Assembly: GCF_947179515.1 (NCBI RefSeq)
Contig: NC_067481.1
Coordinates: forward strand, 87,545,547 to 87,609,546
Source of the DNA: Apodemus sylvaticus
Taxonomy: Eukaryota; Chordata; Mammalia; Rodentia; Muridae
Direction: 5' to 3'
Length of the DNA stretch: 64,000 bases
Positions 1 through 12,067 of this stretch are shown here, one piece after another. How positions within the stretch are numbered: the stretch's first letter is position 1; the number at the start of each line of letters is the position of its first letter. Both the position numbers and the translations under genes were made by a program. The notes under the pieces are model-generated. The model made no database searches. It was not told the DNA's origin and saw only the letters and a program-made list of their open reading frames with translations.

Positions 1-2469
1 ACGGAACGTACTTACCTTAGTTTGCGTATGTGAGTCAGATGTTATGTTGGGAAACTATTCATAGTATATTTTTGGTACTATATACTATTTCATACATCAA
101 TAGAATGCAATTATGCTCAGTAATCATCATCATCATTATCATCATCCAAAGATCAACATAAGGAATAATATAAGACATACTGAATGACAATACAACTATC
201 ATTTTAAAAGAAAAAGACCTGTAGTCATACTACTTCCCTATTAAATAATTCCAGTTCATTCATGCATGTTTTCATTTTACTCCATTTCCTTTTAAAATAA
301 CATTAAACTTCTTGTCTTAGAATTTACAGCTGTTTGCATTCTAATCCTGGTCTAATCCTTTAAATTTATATAATGTAACTGATAGTGATACTTCTTATAT
401 ACTTCCAAGGCCACAAAACAACACTCTTACAGTGATAGGGGGCAGAGCATAACTACATTTTTGTCCATTTGACTTTTGTTCCTAGTGTCACAATACTACT
501 TCATCATTTGACAGCAGATTCTATTTATCTCCCTAAACAGCTTCAATGTCCTTAACCCATCTCAAACATAAGCAAAAGAACACCCTCACACAGATCATCC
601 AGGCTCAGCTTCTAGCCTGAATTCCCATGCACCGTGAGAGGGGAAGCTTGCTAACCTATTTCCTGAGACCATCTCTCCTGCACAAGGTTGCATTATAGGC
701 TCAGGCTGATCTCTCACATGTGGAATGTTAACTCTCATCACACAGCCGTGACTGGAACTTCTCACAGTTTCCTGAAAAGCTGAGCAAATGTAATACTCCG
801 TTGTCATCTCACATGGCCTTGTTAAACTTAAATTTTGTAATTTTATAAGATTTTCATAATTTTATAAAATAAAATGATCCTGACTACATTCGTTTTCCAA
901 TGTACTAGCTATGATTTTTGCTTGACCCTATATGAAAAGGTTTTATGTTACCTGTCCTTTCAGTCTCATATTTAAAATAATGATAGCTCCATAAGCATGG
1001 GACAATTAATGTGTGATTAATATAAGCATAAAGGCATAAATGGATGTGTGAATACATAAAACATTTCTCCACTAGTTATGAGATGGTTTTCCACACATGT
1101 ATTCAGAAATGCAGTTCATATAATGGACTCACAGTTCAGATCATCACATTTTTATATTTCACAATTGTAGGGGGGAAAATGACAGGAATTAATAAAAAGC
1201 CAGGCACAATTCCAAAAGCTCATTTAGCCAGTATTTTTCCTCTGGCTTCCACCAAAGTGTGACTAACAAATACAATGACACTTTATTCTCCCCATTTAAG
1301 ATTTGCTCATTAACCTACAGCGGAGCTTTTATTGAGCTGTGAAATTATTGAAAGCACGCATCTCCAAACATTAGTGGACATGAGAATCAACTGAGAAAAT
1401 GGTTAATATCGTGTATTTATGACCCTAGACATCAGATTTGCTCAGGGTGTGCTGAGTCCCAGAAAGAAGCTTGGTTAAAAAAAATTCCCTTTGCCATTCT
1501 CTTCAAGGGATTCTTTTTCCGCCATTAAAAAAATTTCCAAGTTTCCATGTAGTTATGGAAATGTAGCATAAATAACCAGATTTGGAATATTGAAAAGGTG
1601 AGAACACACACATACCACACATAAACACTATATACCATGTATATACAAACAAAACATACATGCACAAAGATCACATCCATATTGCAAGCATTCCACATGC
1701 AAAGTAAACACAACAACACCATACGCCACACCATGAGGTTGGAATGTGTGCACCTTTCCTTCCCACACATAAATTACTCACCACCACCCCACACCTCCAC
1801 TAAGAGCATAAAGAGATGATTAAAGAAAACTACATGCTTCAGTATCTGACAACAAACAAAAGACCTAAATACCAGGCAGCAATGGGACAGAATTTGTCAA
1901 CTGATTAAAAAAAAAAAGTATTAAACAATGTTTAAGAAAAATAGCAAGTCAGAGGAAGAGACAAATTAAGAGCATATAGTATCCTGAAAGGTGTTTCTCC
2001 CAGCTAAAAGATACTTCAATTCCTGAAATTTCTAATTTCCCCCACTTCCTATTATCTGTCTGCCTTTGTTTAAAGGGACTGTTCCTAAGAGGATAATTGG
2101 GCACCAGTGGCCTGACATATGGTGAAATTCAATTGGTTGTGGAACATTTGGATAAAAGAGAGATATGTTCAACTCATATGAATTTTTTTATTTCAGAAGT
2201 ATTATCCAAACAAATAAAATAAATGACTCAATTTGGTACACAGAAATATCCTTAAATTCATTCATCCTAAGCTTTGTTAGCACTTTTAAACACATTGTCC
2301 TTCAGGTTCATGGCCTTCATGTACTCATTGGATCATAACACAAGCCACACATGAATTTGTAAGCAATAGCTGACATTCATAACCCACGTGATTTTCCTGT
2401 ATCCATAAACACATCATTGTATAATAGCATTGTGTTCTCTCTGTGTTTCCCTCTCCCTCTTTCTCTCCT

Positions 2470-2470
<1 letters not shown>
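1..2470. other. Unrecognised AT-rich non-coding DNA
   Basis: I see no recognisable gene or interspersed repeat here. Open frames are short (60-81 codons), have no family motifs and overlap on both strands. A short (CAT)n-like patch lies near 125-147, and a CA-rich stretch near 1605-1800 gives low-complexity reading frames. The absence of a repeat is weak evidence, since old diverged repeats are hard to see by eye. Confidence 0.5.

Positions 2471-2501
<31 letters not shown>
2471..2501. repeat. (GT)n microsatellite
   Basis: About 14 GT units in a nearly uninterrupted run, preceded by a CT-rich stretch (2440-2470). Confidence 0.95.
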
Positions 2502-2951
2502 ATTCGCAGTGTTACTTTGGAGCTACACCTGATATTTTGTATTTTGTACTAGAATGTTACCATGGTTAACTGTGAACCCCATCTCTCATGCTGTGTATGT
2601 GAGGTGGTTAGAATTATTTGGCTTTCTGAACCTACCCTGTGAGTCAGCCAAGATAGAAATATTAATTGGAATATATGGGTGCACTCTGATTTTTATGGCA
2701 TATCCTTAGAGATGACATGATTGGCCAAGAATGCATATTTAGGATTCATGTGTTTTAATTAAGAAATAAGGCTCTCCATGGGTCTCATTTCTGGCTCAGA
2801 CTATTATTCTAATTTCTTTAAAAAATCTAATAATTAGCATATGTACACGTTAAGTATTTTAACCTAGGCATGTTTTGCAGATTTAGTGGTTCATCACAAA
2901 ATAAATGCAAAAGAATACCAGAAATTGCAAATTATGTTCTCGCTATTACAA

Positions 2952-3117
2952 ATATATAGATAGCTGATAGGCAGACAGACAAACAAGATGATAGAAAGAT
3001 AGTAGATAGTTGACAGATAGATGATAGGTAGATGATAGATTGAGATATAGATATAGATACAAAGATACAGAGATAGGTAGGTAGGTAGATAGACAGACAG
3101 ATAGACAGATAGACAGG
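2952..3117. repeat. GATA/GACA compound tetranucleotide tract
   Basis: Interrupted GATA, GACA and GGTA units run for about 165 bp and end next to the T-rich tail of the minus-strand B1. This position suggests that the array grew from or beside the SINE's A-tail, a common origin of rodent tetranucleotide repeats. The translated frames (SICLSIYLP-like) are low-complexity artefacts. Confidence 0.9.
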
Positions 3118-3303
3118 GTTTTTTTTGTTTGTTTGTTTGTTTTGTTTTTTTGTTTGTTTGTTTTTCAAAACAGGGTTTATCTGTGTAGTTCTGGCTGTCC
3201 TGGAACTCTGTCTGTAGATAAGGATGGTCTCATACTCAGAGATCTGCATCTGTCTGACTTCTGAATGCTGGGATAAAGATGTGTGCCATCACATCCCAGC
3301 TAG
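3118..3303 (-). mobile_element. B1 SINE, minus strand
   Basis: B1 is a 7SL-derived, non-coding SINE mobilised by L1. Read on the minus strand, the element ends in an A/AAAC-rich tail (plus-strand T/GTTT run, 3118-3165). The body (3166-3303) carries the inverted B1 landmarks 'gctgtcctggaactc' and 'gctgggataaagatgtgtgcc'. It is substantially diverged from the B1 consensus, so it is not recent. Confidence 0.9.
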
Positions 3304-3305
3304 AT

Positions 3306-3535
3306 TCTATTTTTTAAGGGAAAGGGGTCTTTATTTAGTTTTGAATTCCTACCATGAGTTATATAGTCAGGGAAAGGCATGGATTCGATTGTGTTGTTAT
3401 TCTCCTTCCTACAAAATTCAGCTAAATAGAATGCTAAAAATGAAAGTTGTCCATGGTTATTAAATGCTCATTTTATTGACAGTTTTATTTTGAAATTCTT
3501 TTTCCCCAATATCAACAGCAGCGTGCTTAGCCAAC
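3306..3535. other. Unrecognised spacer
   Basis: No gene or repeat was recognised between the B1 and the purine tract. Confidence 0.4.
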
Positions 3536-3536
3536 A

Positions 3537-3625
3537 TGAGAGCGAGGGAGGGAGGAAGACAGGGAAGGAGGAAGGGAAGGAGGGAGGGGGAGAGAGAGAA
3601 GGGGAGGGAGAGAGAGACAGGCTAG
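3537..3625. repeat. Purine-rich (GGGA/GGAA)n tract
   Basis: Almost pure purine on the plus strand for about 85 bp, made of GAGGGA, GGAA and GAGA units. The two overlapping open frames here (S/P-rich on minus, G/E/R-rich on plus) are composition artefacts. Confidence 0.9.
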
Positions 3626-5455
3626 ATGTGGAACTAGATATGAAACTGCTGATTCCACAGAAATCCACATTTTACTGAGAAAAGATTGTAAATCCACAGG
3701 AACATCAAAGAATGATTTTAGTTACTACTGTCATGGATGAAACTTTTCAAAACCCTCACAACAGCCATATTTGCATTGATCTTAGCCTAGTCTTGATGTC
3801 CATTTGATTTTTTGGCACCAACTATCCTAAAAAGCTACTCATAGTCATGGCAAGATACATAGCCATTGTTTTGTAATGAAGCCTGGGTTTTATACCAAGG
3901 CATAATACTAAGGGTTGTTTTGTTTTTGTTTTTTAATGAGAGGAGTTCTTCAGAATGGGCTCCTTTGTGTATAGTGACTGTCAACTCAATTTTTTTCCAC
4001 AAAGAGGCTGTCTCCCCCTTGTATGCCTGTGCTCCTGTAAGCAAAAGGATAAAATTGATAGAAGTGAAAAAATTGACCTACTTTTGGGTATAAAGCTGGA
4101 AGTGTCTATACCTTGTTAAAGAGGTTGATCTCTGATGAGCTCACCAAGGTTCACACTGTTACATGAACAGGGCATGCCCAGAGCCACAAAACAGGTTCAC
4201 TTTATACTGCGCAAATTGGAGCAAAGAAAGCATCAGTGTAGAGTCAGCAGAGTTCTTCCTGGTGAAGAAAACAAATCTCTTTCCTAAGACATAGAACCAG
4301 AGGAAAGAAGAGGACATCTGGAACACCATTCTCCATGCACTATTGTATAGAAAGATACAATCCCACAGTTCACTACCAATATGTAAGTGTGAGAGAAAGG
4401 AGTTTGTGATGTCCCAGTTTTTAAACACAGATTTGTTATTATACAGTTAGTTTAACACAGAAAAGAGATGCTTTAATTGGTGCTTTAGGATATATGGCAT
4501 GCATCACCTTTTAAACAGAATGGAGGTTCCTCTCATAAGAATTTTGACATTCCCCCCCCTGCCCCCTTATTATTAGATGTACAACTAGTGGACTCACTGG
4601 AATGTAGGCTAGGCAGGATCCTGAATGAGGATCAAAATTAATCATGCTATCTGGAATTTAGTGACAAGCAATCGAATGCCACACGGAAAATGCCAGCATC
4701 TGCTTAATAGCATGTGCCCGCTGAAAGTCAGCCTGCTAGAGGCAGAAAGGAGAGAAAAGAGAAAAGCTTTCATCCTGGAAATGGAGTCAGTATCTGTGTG
4801 CTGCTGCAAGTCGGGGAAGGGGAGAAGCAGCTTTGAAGCTAAAGTAGATTTAAAATTATTAAATCATATTACTAAATACAATTATGAAACTGTTAACAAT
4901 TTAGAGGTCTGTGTTACTGTGAATTATATGTTTACTCATTATGAATACATAACATATTGAATTAAGGATATTAAATATCCCTGAAACTACTAGAGAGTAA
5001 GCTACCACTTACATAAGGCAAAATATTATCATTAATAATATAACCGTTAATATAAAATAATTAATATTAGCATCTTTTATCCTCTAATTTCAGACAAATG
5101 TTCAAATTATAGACTGTCCAGTGATTTAAATGGTTCTACCACAAAGGAATGTCAAATAGAGGTGTATAACCAATTTGTAAAAAATCAGTTCACATCTGAG
5201 AAATGTGCATCTTCACTATTTAAGAGAATTCTGCTGAAATGAAAGAAAAATATTTCCCGAATTCACTTTGCCATACCATACAACAAAATCCAGGGGCTTG
5301 TGTGGGAAACAAGGAAGCAAAATGGTTATGAGGATTGTTGTTGATTTTATTGTTATTGACTGATTACTAATATTAGAAAAAATACAATTTTATTGTTCCT
5401 CATGTTAAATGGTTAAGAAATGAATTTGTCACATGTAATATGTATGACAGTTCAT
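3626..5455. other. Unrecognised non-coding DNA
   Basis: No recognisable gene. The longest frame here (4625-4960, 111 codons, plus strand) has no domain, signal peptide or membrane segment that I can identify, and nothing supports translation. 5000-5060 is very AT-rich. No recent interspersed repeat was recognised. Confidence 0.45.
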
Positions 5456-5457
5456 AT

Positions 5458-5640
5458 GTGGGTTTATGCCTCAGCAGACGAGAGATTAAGGATCATGTAG
5501 GAGGTCTGAGTGTCATTCCCAGCACCCATATCCAGTGGTTCCTCTTACCTCCAGCTAAGGGGATCTGACATCCTTTTCTGGACTCTCTGGGCAACCAAAC
5601 AAACACAAGTACAGACATGCATACCTCATGACTTAAATTA
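5458..5640 (+). mobile_element. B3-type SINE, plus strand
   Basis: The order of landmarks matches B3/B2-class tRNA-derived SINEs: a degenerate 'gcctcagcagacgagagatta' head, then 'cattcccagcacccatatcc', 'ggggatctgacatcc', 'tctggactctctgggcaacc' and a CA-rich end. It is well diverged and lies immediately upstream of a minus-strand L1 tail. Confidence 0.8.
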
Positions 5641-5650
5641 TTAAAACTAC

Positions 5651-6306
5651 TTTTTTTTTAGGTTTTCGTTTTTTTTCTGTTTACTTCTATTTTTTTATTC
5701 GATATATTTTTTATTTACATATCAAATGATTTCCCCTTTTCAGCCCCCCCACTCCCTGAAAGTCACATAAGCCCCCTTCCCTCCCCCTGTTCTCCCATCC
5801 ACCCCTTTCCACTTCCCTGTTCTAGTTTTGCACTATACTGCTACATCTTTCCAGAACCAGAGGCCACTCCTCTGTTCTTCTTGTACCTCATTTGATGTGT
5901 GGATTATGTTTTGGGTATTCGAATTTTCTAGGCTAATATCCAGTTATTAGTGAGTGCATACCATGATTGATCATTTGAGACTGGGTTACCTCAATTAGTA
6001 TGATGTTCTCCAACACCATCCATTTGTTTAAGAATTTCATGAATTCATTGTTTCTGATGGCTGAATAGTACTCCATTGTGTATATATACCACATTTTTTG
6101 CATCCATTCTTCCGTTGAAGGATACCTGGGTTCTTTCCAGCTTCTGGCCATTATAAATAGGGCTGCTATGAACATAGTGGAGCACGTATCCTTATTACAT
6201 GCCGCAGAATCCTCTGGGTATATGCCCAGTAATGGTATAGCAGGATCCTCCGGAAGTGACGTGCCCAGTTTTCTGAGGAACTGCCAGACTGATTTCCTGA
6301 GTGGTT
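5651..6306 (-). mobile_element. 5'-truncated LINE-1, minus strand
   Basis: On the minus strand this is the last ~350 bp of ORF2 plus the short 3'UTR of an L1 subfamily whose 3' end contains 'tatatcgaataaaa'. The frame at 5933-6358 keeps the ORF2 C-terminus (KMWYIYTMEYYSAIRNNEF) up to the usual terminal SLITGY. The L1 match stops at 6306, after 'ctgagtggtt'. The tail (plus strand 5651-5697) is T-rich but interrupted by non-T patches, and I could not identify a target-site duplication. Confidence 0.92.
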
Positions 6307-6584
6307 TAGACATTATTTTTGCTAGTGAGACCAGAGGTTTGAAGAGTTGTTGGGTCACTATGGATAAGGAATTCAGTCAGAGAGAATGCTGGTAGGCAAA
6401 GAGAAGCTGTGTGACTCACAGAGGTTTGCCAGCAGGTACGTTTGGTACATTCCTTCAAAGGATGCATCCACTGACTTACTGAAATTTCTATATATCCACT
6501 TAGCTTGTCACACAGAAGAAATCCTGTGTAATGCAACCAAACCATTCCCTCCACCGGTTTCATTGGATCAAAGGTGCATCTTCA
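6307..6584. other. Unrecognised spacer
   Basis: No gene or repeat recognised. The open frames on both strands are short and partly run into the neighbouring L1. Confidence 0.4.
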
Positions 6585-6640
6585 AAATAAATAAATAAAT
6601 AGATAGATAGATAGATAGATGAATAAATAAATAAATAACC
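6585..6640. repeat. (AAAT)n/(GATA)n compound microsatellite
   Basis: AAAT units, then five GATA-type units, then AAAT units again. This is a simple interrupted tetranucleotide repeat. Confidence 0.95.
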
Positions 6641-9600
6641 TTGTAAGGAAGCTGAGTCAACCAAAGCCTATACAGACTTTTGTTATGAAGCATCCAGTGC
6701 TAATGTCAGAAACCTGTTGCATCAAACTCCTGATGTCCTTCTAAGTTCCCCCTTCCTTGAGCTGTACAGACTTCACTCCTTTAAGCTTTGGGGAATGTCA
6801 CATTTCTGGTTTAATTTACTCAAGCCTATGTAAAACTGCCTTATGAGAGGACAGGATTTAGTCAAAATGTTTACAGAATTATAATATAAAGATAAATTTG
6901 AAAACCTGAACTGATTAAGAACCATCAGCTCCTATTTGGTAATAGTTAGTGTTAACTCAGTAGATGCTGTTTGCCAGAACATGTGTGGCATGTGTTCTGA
7001 GCACTAACATCATCTCCTGCTTACATTGAGCCTGTGGATATGTGTGGGCTGCAAACCTCCCAGGAACACAAAGTTTTATATAAGGATATTTTGCATCTCC
7101 AGATATTTAGTATCTGTGCTGTTTCTTGGGAAGATTTCTCCGGGATTGCTACACAATGATGACATGGAGGGCTGAAAGCAGATTTTTGTTTGGTGCATCT
7201 ATTGAACAAGTTGATGGAAACCATCAGCTCTCCTTTCTGACTAAGTCTAGACTAGAGCCTCTAAGGTTAATAATCCAACAACTCTCCTCCCACCTACAGG
7301 GTGTCACCTTCAAGTACTATTTCAGAACTGAGGACCAGCAGGAAGGGCCATGGGTGCAGATTGGAAGTGAGGAAAGTACCTCTTCCCAGGCAACAACCTG
7401 GTTGTCCACGATGTTCCCTCCCACACTCAGACCTTGATTATTACTTTTCACAAGATTTTGCTTTCAGTTTTGTTTCCTCTTCCCCATGACACATCACATA
7501 AGGTAATAGGCATGCATAAATTTATATATCTAGACTAATTAAATCTTTCACAAACTGGATGAAAAAAATAAAAGGTGTATAGGAGCATTATAAAAACTAT
7601 AGATGTTTCTATGGGAGTGCAGATTAAGCAAATGTCATTACAAGGCTGAATTTCAGAGAAGAGGGTTTTTGTATATAAAATCAAATTTAAATAGCTGAGC
7701 TATACTTCAATGGCATCTGAACTTTTACAAGAATATTCTCTTAGAAGCAGCTGTGATTTGCTTGTCTCATTGATGGTTTTCAGGATAACTTTTTCTGACA
7801 AGACATTGTGGTGTTTTCAAATTAACTGACAAAACTAATTAAGAAGTTTGTTGGCCTCTGTTTTAGTTCTAGAAGGGAACAAAGTTTTAAGAGGGGGATT
7901 TTCTGCCTCTTCAAATGCCCTGTCTTTCAGACAGTAAAGTATTATAGTATTTATTCCTTTCTCCAGTTCAACATAGATTTAAATATTCTATATGTGTGCC
8001 TTTATGATTGCCTATTTACATGTGAAATAAAAAGATTGCATATTACTGGCCTCCTCTCTATCGCTGAAGACTACATTCCTGCTGATAATTTCCCAAATAA
8101 AGAACAAAAGCCTCAACATTTGGTAACCCGTACCAATGAGAATTTCAAAATGAACTCAGATTTAGCTAATCCTGTTGCACCTAAATGTCTCTTTTTTCAT
8201 ACTTTTCAAACATGGCCTTCCAAAAATACACATCGCATAATGAACTTTAGAGAACCAATTCTTCTTCCCTGGCATTTATTCATGTGATAAACCTCGCAAA
8301 GCTATCTTTAATTATTACTGTATAGGATATCCCGTTATCTTTAATTATCACTACCGAATGGTTGCAAAATCAAATACTGCTGGCAATCAAGAGTCATTAT
8401 ACAGTAGCATGATTGCATCTGTCCATATTAACAGATAAGCACAGAAAAATCAAAACAGTGTCTGATTTACCCACTAAAACTGTCTGAACAAAATATTGTA
8501 TCTAGCACTCTTAATATCTTGCAATGACTTTGATCTGATTAAAGTCCAAAGAAACATAACCACAGATGCAAATGTTCTGGTGTTTCTGAAATTAATATTG
8601 CTGAATTCTGCTGGACTGAATTGCTGGAATCCTACTGAAGCAGAAGTGATTATAGGCATGGTACAAACTTGTGATAGGAGGGTATCTAAATCTCTGAGGC
8701 CGCAGGTGCAGGATTATAGCAAAACCCCACTGAAACATTCAGTGTTCTGTCTAAATACCCCAGTACAAAATTAATTAGGCAGTTGATCACATAATAAAGC
8801 TGTGATGGATGATCTAATGGAAACTAACATCTCAGAGTCAATAACAAACTTGATTCTCTTATTAGATGCAGCTGATTTTTGCTCTGTCATTTACAAGATT
8901 GTGTGCATAATAGAAGATGAAGAAAAGAGGGGGTTCTATTTTGAAAATGAGAACTGAGTTACAGTATTTATCTCTGTTGGAAACTATAATGTGTAAGCAA
9001 TGTAGAATTTGTAGATAGACATATCTGCAAGTAATTCTCTAAGATACTTGGCTGAAAGGCACATCAAAGGATGGGGAAATAATGAGACAGGCTCCAGCTG
9101 TCGGATTCCTACAGCTTTTGATTTGTGCATGACTAGGAACTCCAGGTTTTGATCCTGTGTTGATTATTCCTATGGCAGTGAAGTTGATTTGTGCATTATT
9201 TAAAAACAGACAGCATCAGCAAACAAGGAAGAGTTTGCAAACTGTGTCATGCAGGACATTTGGTTTCTGACGTGTCCTTTCCCACATTCCATTTTCCGGG
9301 CTTGCTGGATGTGTGTGGATACCTGTGGAGGGACCGAGATTAAGCATGGAAGAAGTGTAGACTAGAGTTAATCAAGAGTTTTACAAAGAAACAGGGGTGA
9401 AATTGCAACTGAAATATCCGTGGGATCCTGGGAGCAGAGGATATGAGAATGCAACACATTCCATGTTGACTTTCAATTTTGTGAGACTGAAGTAAGAGGA
9501 GGAAAGACACGTGCCCTCTTTGAAACAAGTAATATTTGCTCAGCATAGGAACTTCATTGTTAAGATTTAATACAATCTCTTCAACCCTGGGAGCTCTTTT

Positions 9601-10670
9601 CCATTTTTCACAACTTCAGGATGTCTCTCTTTAAAAGTTAGCCCACTGCCTTTTCATGTTTCCTTAAAGAATGTGTAAGTCCCTAATTAAGAAGCAGTGG
9701 GAACATTTGCATTTTTTTTTTCTTTTCAGGACTCTATTTTAGTTTTCTGGACAGCTCTTTTTGTGTAGGTTTTGTGGTCATAGCCATAATGTGTAAATCA
9801 AAAGTCTATGATTTCTGAAACAGCTCAAGTTTTTGATAAGCTACTTTTATTCCCCATTCATTTATAAGCAATTTAATGCTCAGAGATCAGGGTCTTCTCC
9901 CCTGGGATTGCTGTTGGTTGGTTCCAGGATCACAGGAGCTTTTATTTGTTGTTTCTATTCACAAGGAAGAGGATCCAGTTGGTAAGCAGACTTAACAAAC
10001 GTGTGCATGAGCATGCATGCCTTACAATGTACTTGTAGAGGTCACACTCTACAACTCACTGGAGTTGATTTTCTCCTTTTACCATGTAGGTTCTTCAGAA
10101 TTAACCTCACACTGTCAAGTCCCATTACCCACTGAACTATGTCAACCTAACTTTCTCAGCTGTTACATATATAGATACAAAATCACAATAAAATATACTA
10201 ATGCCTACTCATAAGCACAAAAAACAACAGAAGTTTCATTTTATACTGATTTAAGAAGTATTTATGTTTACTTTTATAAAATATAACTGATAGGTTTATT
10301 AGCTCAGACATATCAATAATCAATACATAATTCTTAGAGTCCTTTGGAAATCATTGCTTGATTAAGTATTGATTCAAGGCTCTCTTTATCAAAAATCAAT
10401 TCCTCTCAGTTGGTATGCATAGGATGTCAATATCTATTACTTTGATACCTTCATAAAAAACTATTTGAAAATTATAAGCAAGGTTTCCATTTTGTAGACC
10501 CAAGATGGGTATATAGTAGAGGTCAAAGCCATATTTAAGCTTTTGGGAAAATACTAAAAACTAAAGACAGGTTTCTTTTATTAGAAAAATCTCTGTATGG
10601 TGTTGGACCTGGTAAAACAAAAGTCACTTTTTGGGAAATTTAAAACACATCTAAGAACTGGAATGTTTTG
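6641..10670. other. Unrecognised, repeat-poor non-coding DNA
   Basis: About 4 kb with no SINE or young LINE that I recognise. The frame at 7126-7437 (103 codons, plus) looks superficially exon-like because a polypyrimidine stretch and 'cctacag' precede 7301. I find no protein family in it, and an overlapping frame reads equally well, so I do not call it a gene. 8300-8900 contains several TAAT-rich motifs in non-repetitive sequence and may include old conserved non-coding DNA. Confidence 0.45.
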
Positions 10671-10710
10671 CAGGGCAGTGGTGGCACATACCTTTAATCC
10701 CAGCACTTGG

Positions 10711-10824
10711 GAGGCCGAGGCCGAGGCCGAGGCCGAGGCCGAGGCAGAGGCAGAGGCAGAGGCAGAGGCAGAGGCAGAGGCAGAGGCAGAGGCAGAGGCA
10801 GAGGCAGAGGCAGAGGCAGAGGCA
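10711..10824. repeat. (GAGGCC)n/(GAGGCA)n hexanucleotide array inside B1
   Basis: About 19 units of a 6-bp repeat seeded by the native GAGGCAGAGGCAG segment of B1. The left part uses GAGGCC and the right part GAGGCA, so the two variants are segregated rather than mixed. Confidence 0.97.
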
Positions 10825-10904
10825 GGCAGATTTCTGAGTTCAAGGCCAGCAAGGGCTAAACAGAGAAATCCAATCTCAAAAAACGAAAAGAAAGAGGGGG
10901 AAAG

Positions 10905-11016
<112 letters not shown>

Positions 11017-12050
11017 CTGGATTGTTTTAGGGAGAACAAGAAATAGCATAAGTTTTAATAAAAAACATTAATTTGTCGTGCACAACTACTAAAATGTAAA
11101 GCCACCTGTGTTAGAGTAAGGAAGTAGATTGTCAGAACACCACAGGAAATGAATGATGGCTTTGTTAAAACTTTGAGAAAGATGGAGGGAGGGATTGAAG
11201 GAGGAAGGGATGGAAGGGGAGAGAGTGGAGGGAGCTTTATATTGGCTACAGTTAGGAACCTGGTAACAGGCAGCCACTGGAACCATGTGTTTGCTCTTCT
11301 CTGCACATGTTCCAACCTCCTGCCCAGCTTTTCATTGCTGACAGAAATTGGAAGAGTTCTGCAGGTGAGACTCAGTACGTCATTAGCTGGGCTAGCTCTG
11401 TCCTGGAATCCAAAGAGGCTGATAGCACATTCCAGAAACAGGTTCTCCTTTTGGTAAAACTAGTTGGTAACTCTCTGAAATATCGAGTCTGTCTTAATCA
11501 ATATGATGCCAATGGTATAGAGATGACTTTAAATTTTTAGCTATGAGATATATAGCTATGAGATATACACAGGAAAATACCAAATGATACTATATCAAAA
11601 TGTAAAAAGAAAAATTTATTTCAGTATCTCATACTTTTCTGTGTTTGGCACTCTTCTGTGCATGCGTGTGCATATGCTCGAATGCATGCACATCTTTGTG
11701 AATTTGCAAAATGGAAGAAAGCATTAGATAAGATAAGGAGAGACACTATAGATAGGATAAGTAGAGATATTATAAGTAGTAACAAATTGTTTTTCACATG
11801 CTTAACAGAACAGAAAATTGTCTTCAACTCATACAGATGCTTAAGGCCGATTGATAGGAACTGTTTCTCATAGTCACTCACAGTTCTACCTCATTGGAAA
11901 CTTCATCAGACCTCAACAGGAATCATTTGAACATGTGAACTTCATGTTACCTGTGGTGAACAGAGATAAAAAGAGACATTTGATATGTGTTGATAAGAAC
12001 AAAATAAACGTAGAGCTCCAGGCTTACAAATGCCAAAAAATGAAAAAAAT
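11017..12050. other. Unrecognised non-coding DNA
   Basis: No gene or interspersed repeat recognised. A purine-rich patch (11170-11240) precedes non-repetitive sequence. Frames of 65-102 codons overlap on both strands and have no family motif. Confidence 0.4.
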
Positions 12051-12051
12051 A

Positions 12052-12067
12052 TTTGAGATAATATTTT
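12052..12067. repeat. Target-site duplication, left copy
   Basis: The 16-bp sequence tttgagataatatttt occurs here and again at 15502-15517, exactly flanking the minus-strand L1. The right end merges with the L1's T-run. Confidence 0.92.

Noticed and set aside
2952..3117. Possible CRISPR-like or regularly spaced repeat
   Set aside because: It is a degenerate tetranucleotide array without unique spacers, in a mammalian genome context.
7126..7489. 103-codon frame preceded by a polypyrimidine stretch and 'cctacag', resembling a 3' splice site and exon
   Set aside because: No protein family recognised, an overlapping second frame of similar quality exists, and there is no partner exon. A transcript or cross-species comparison would be needed.
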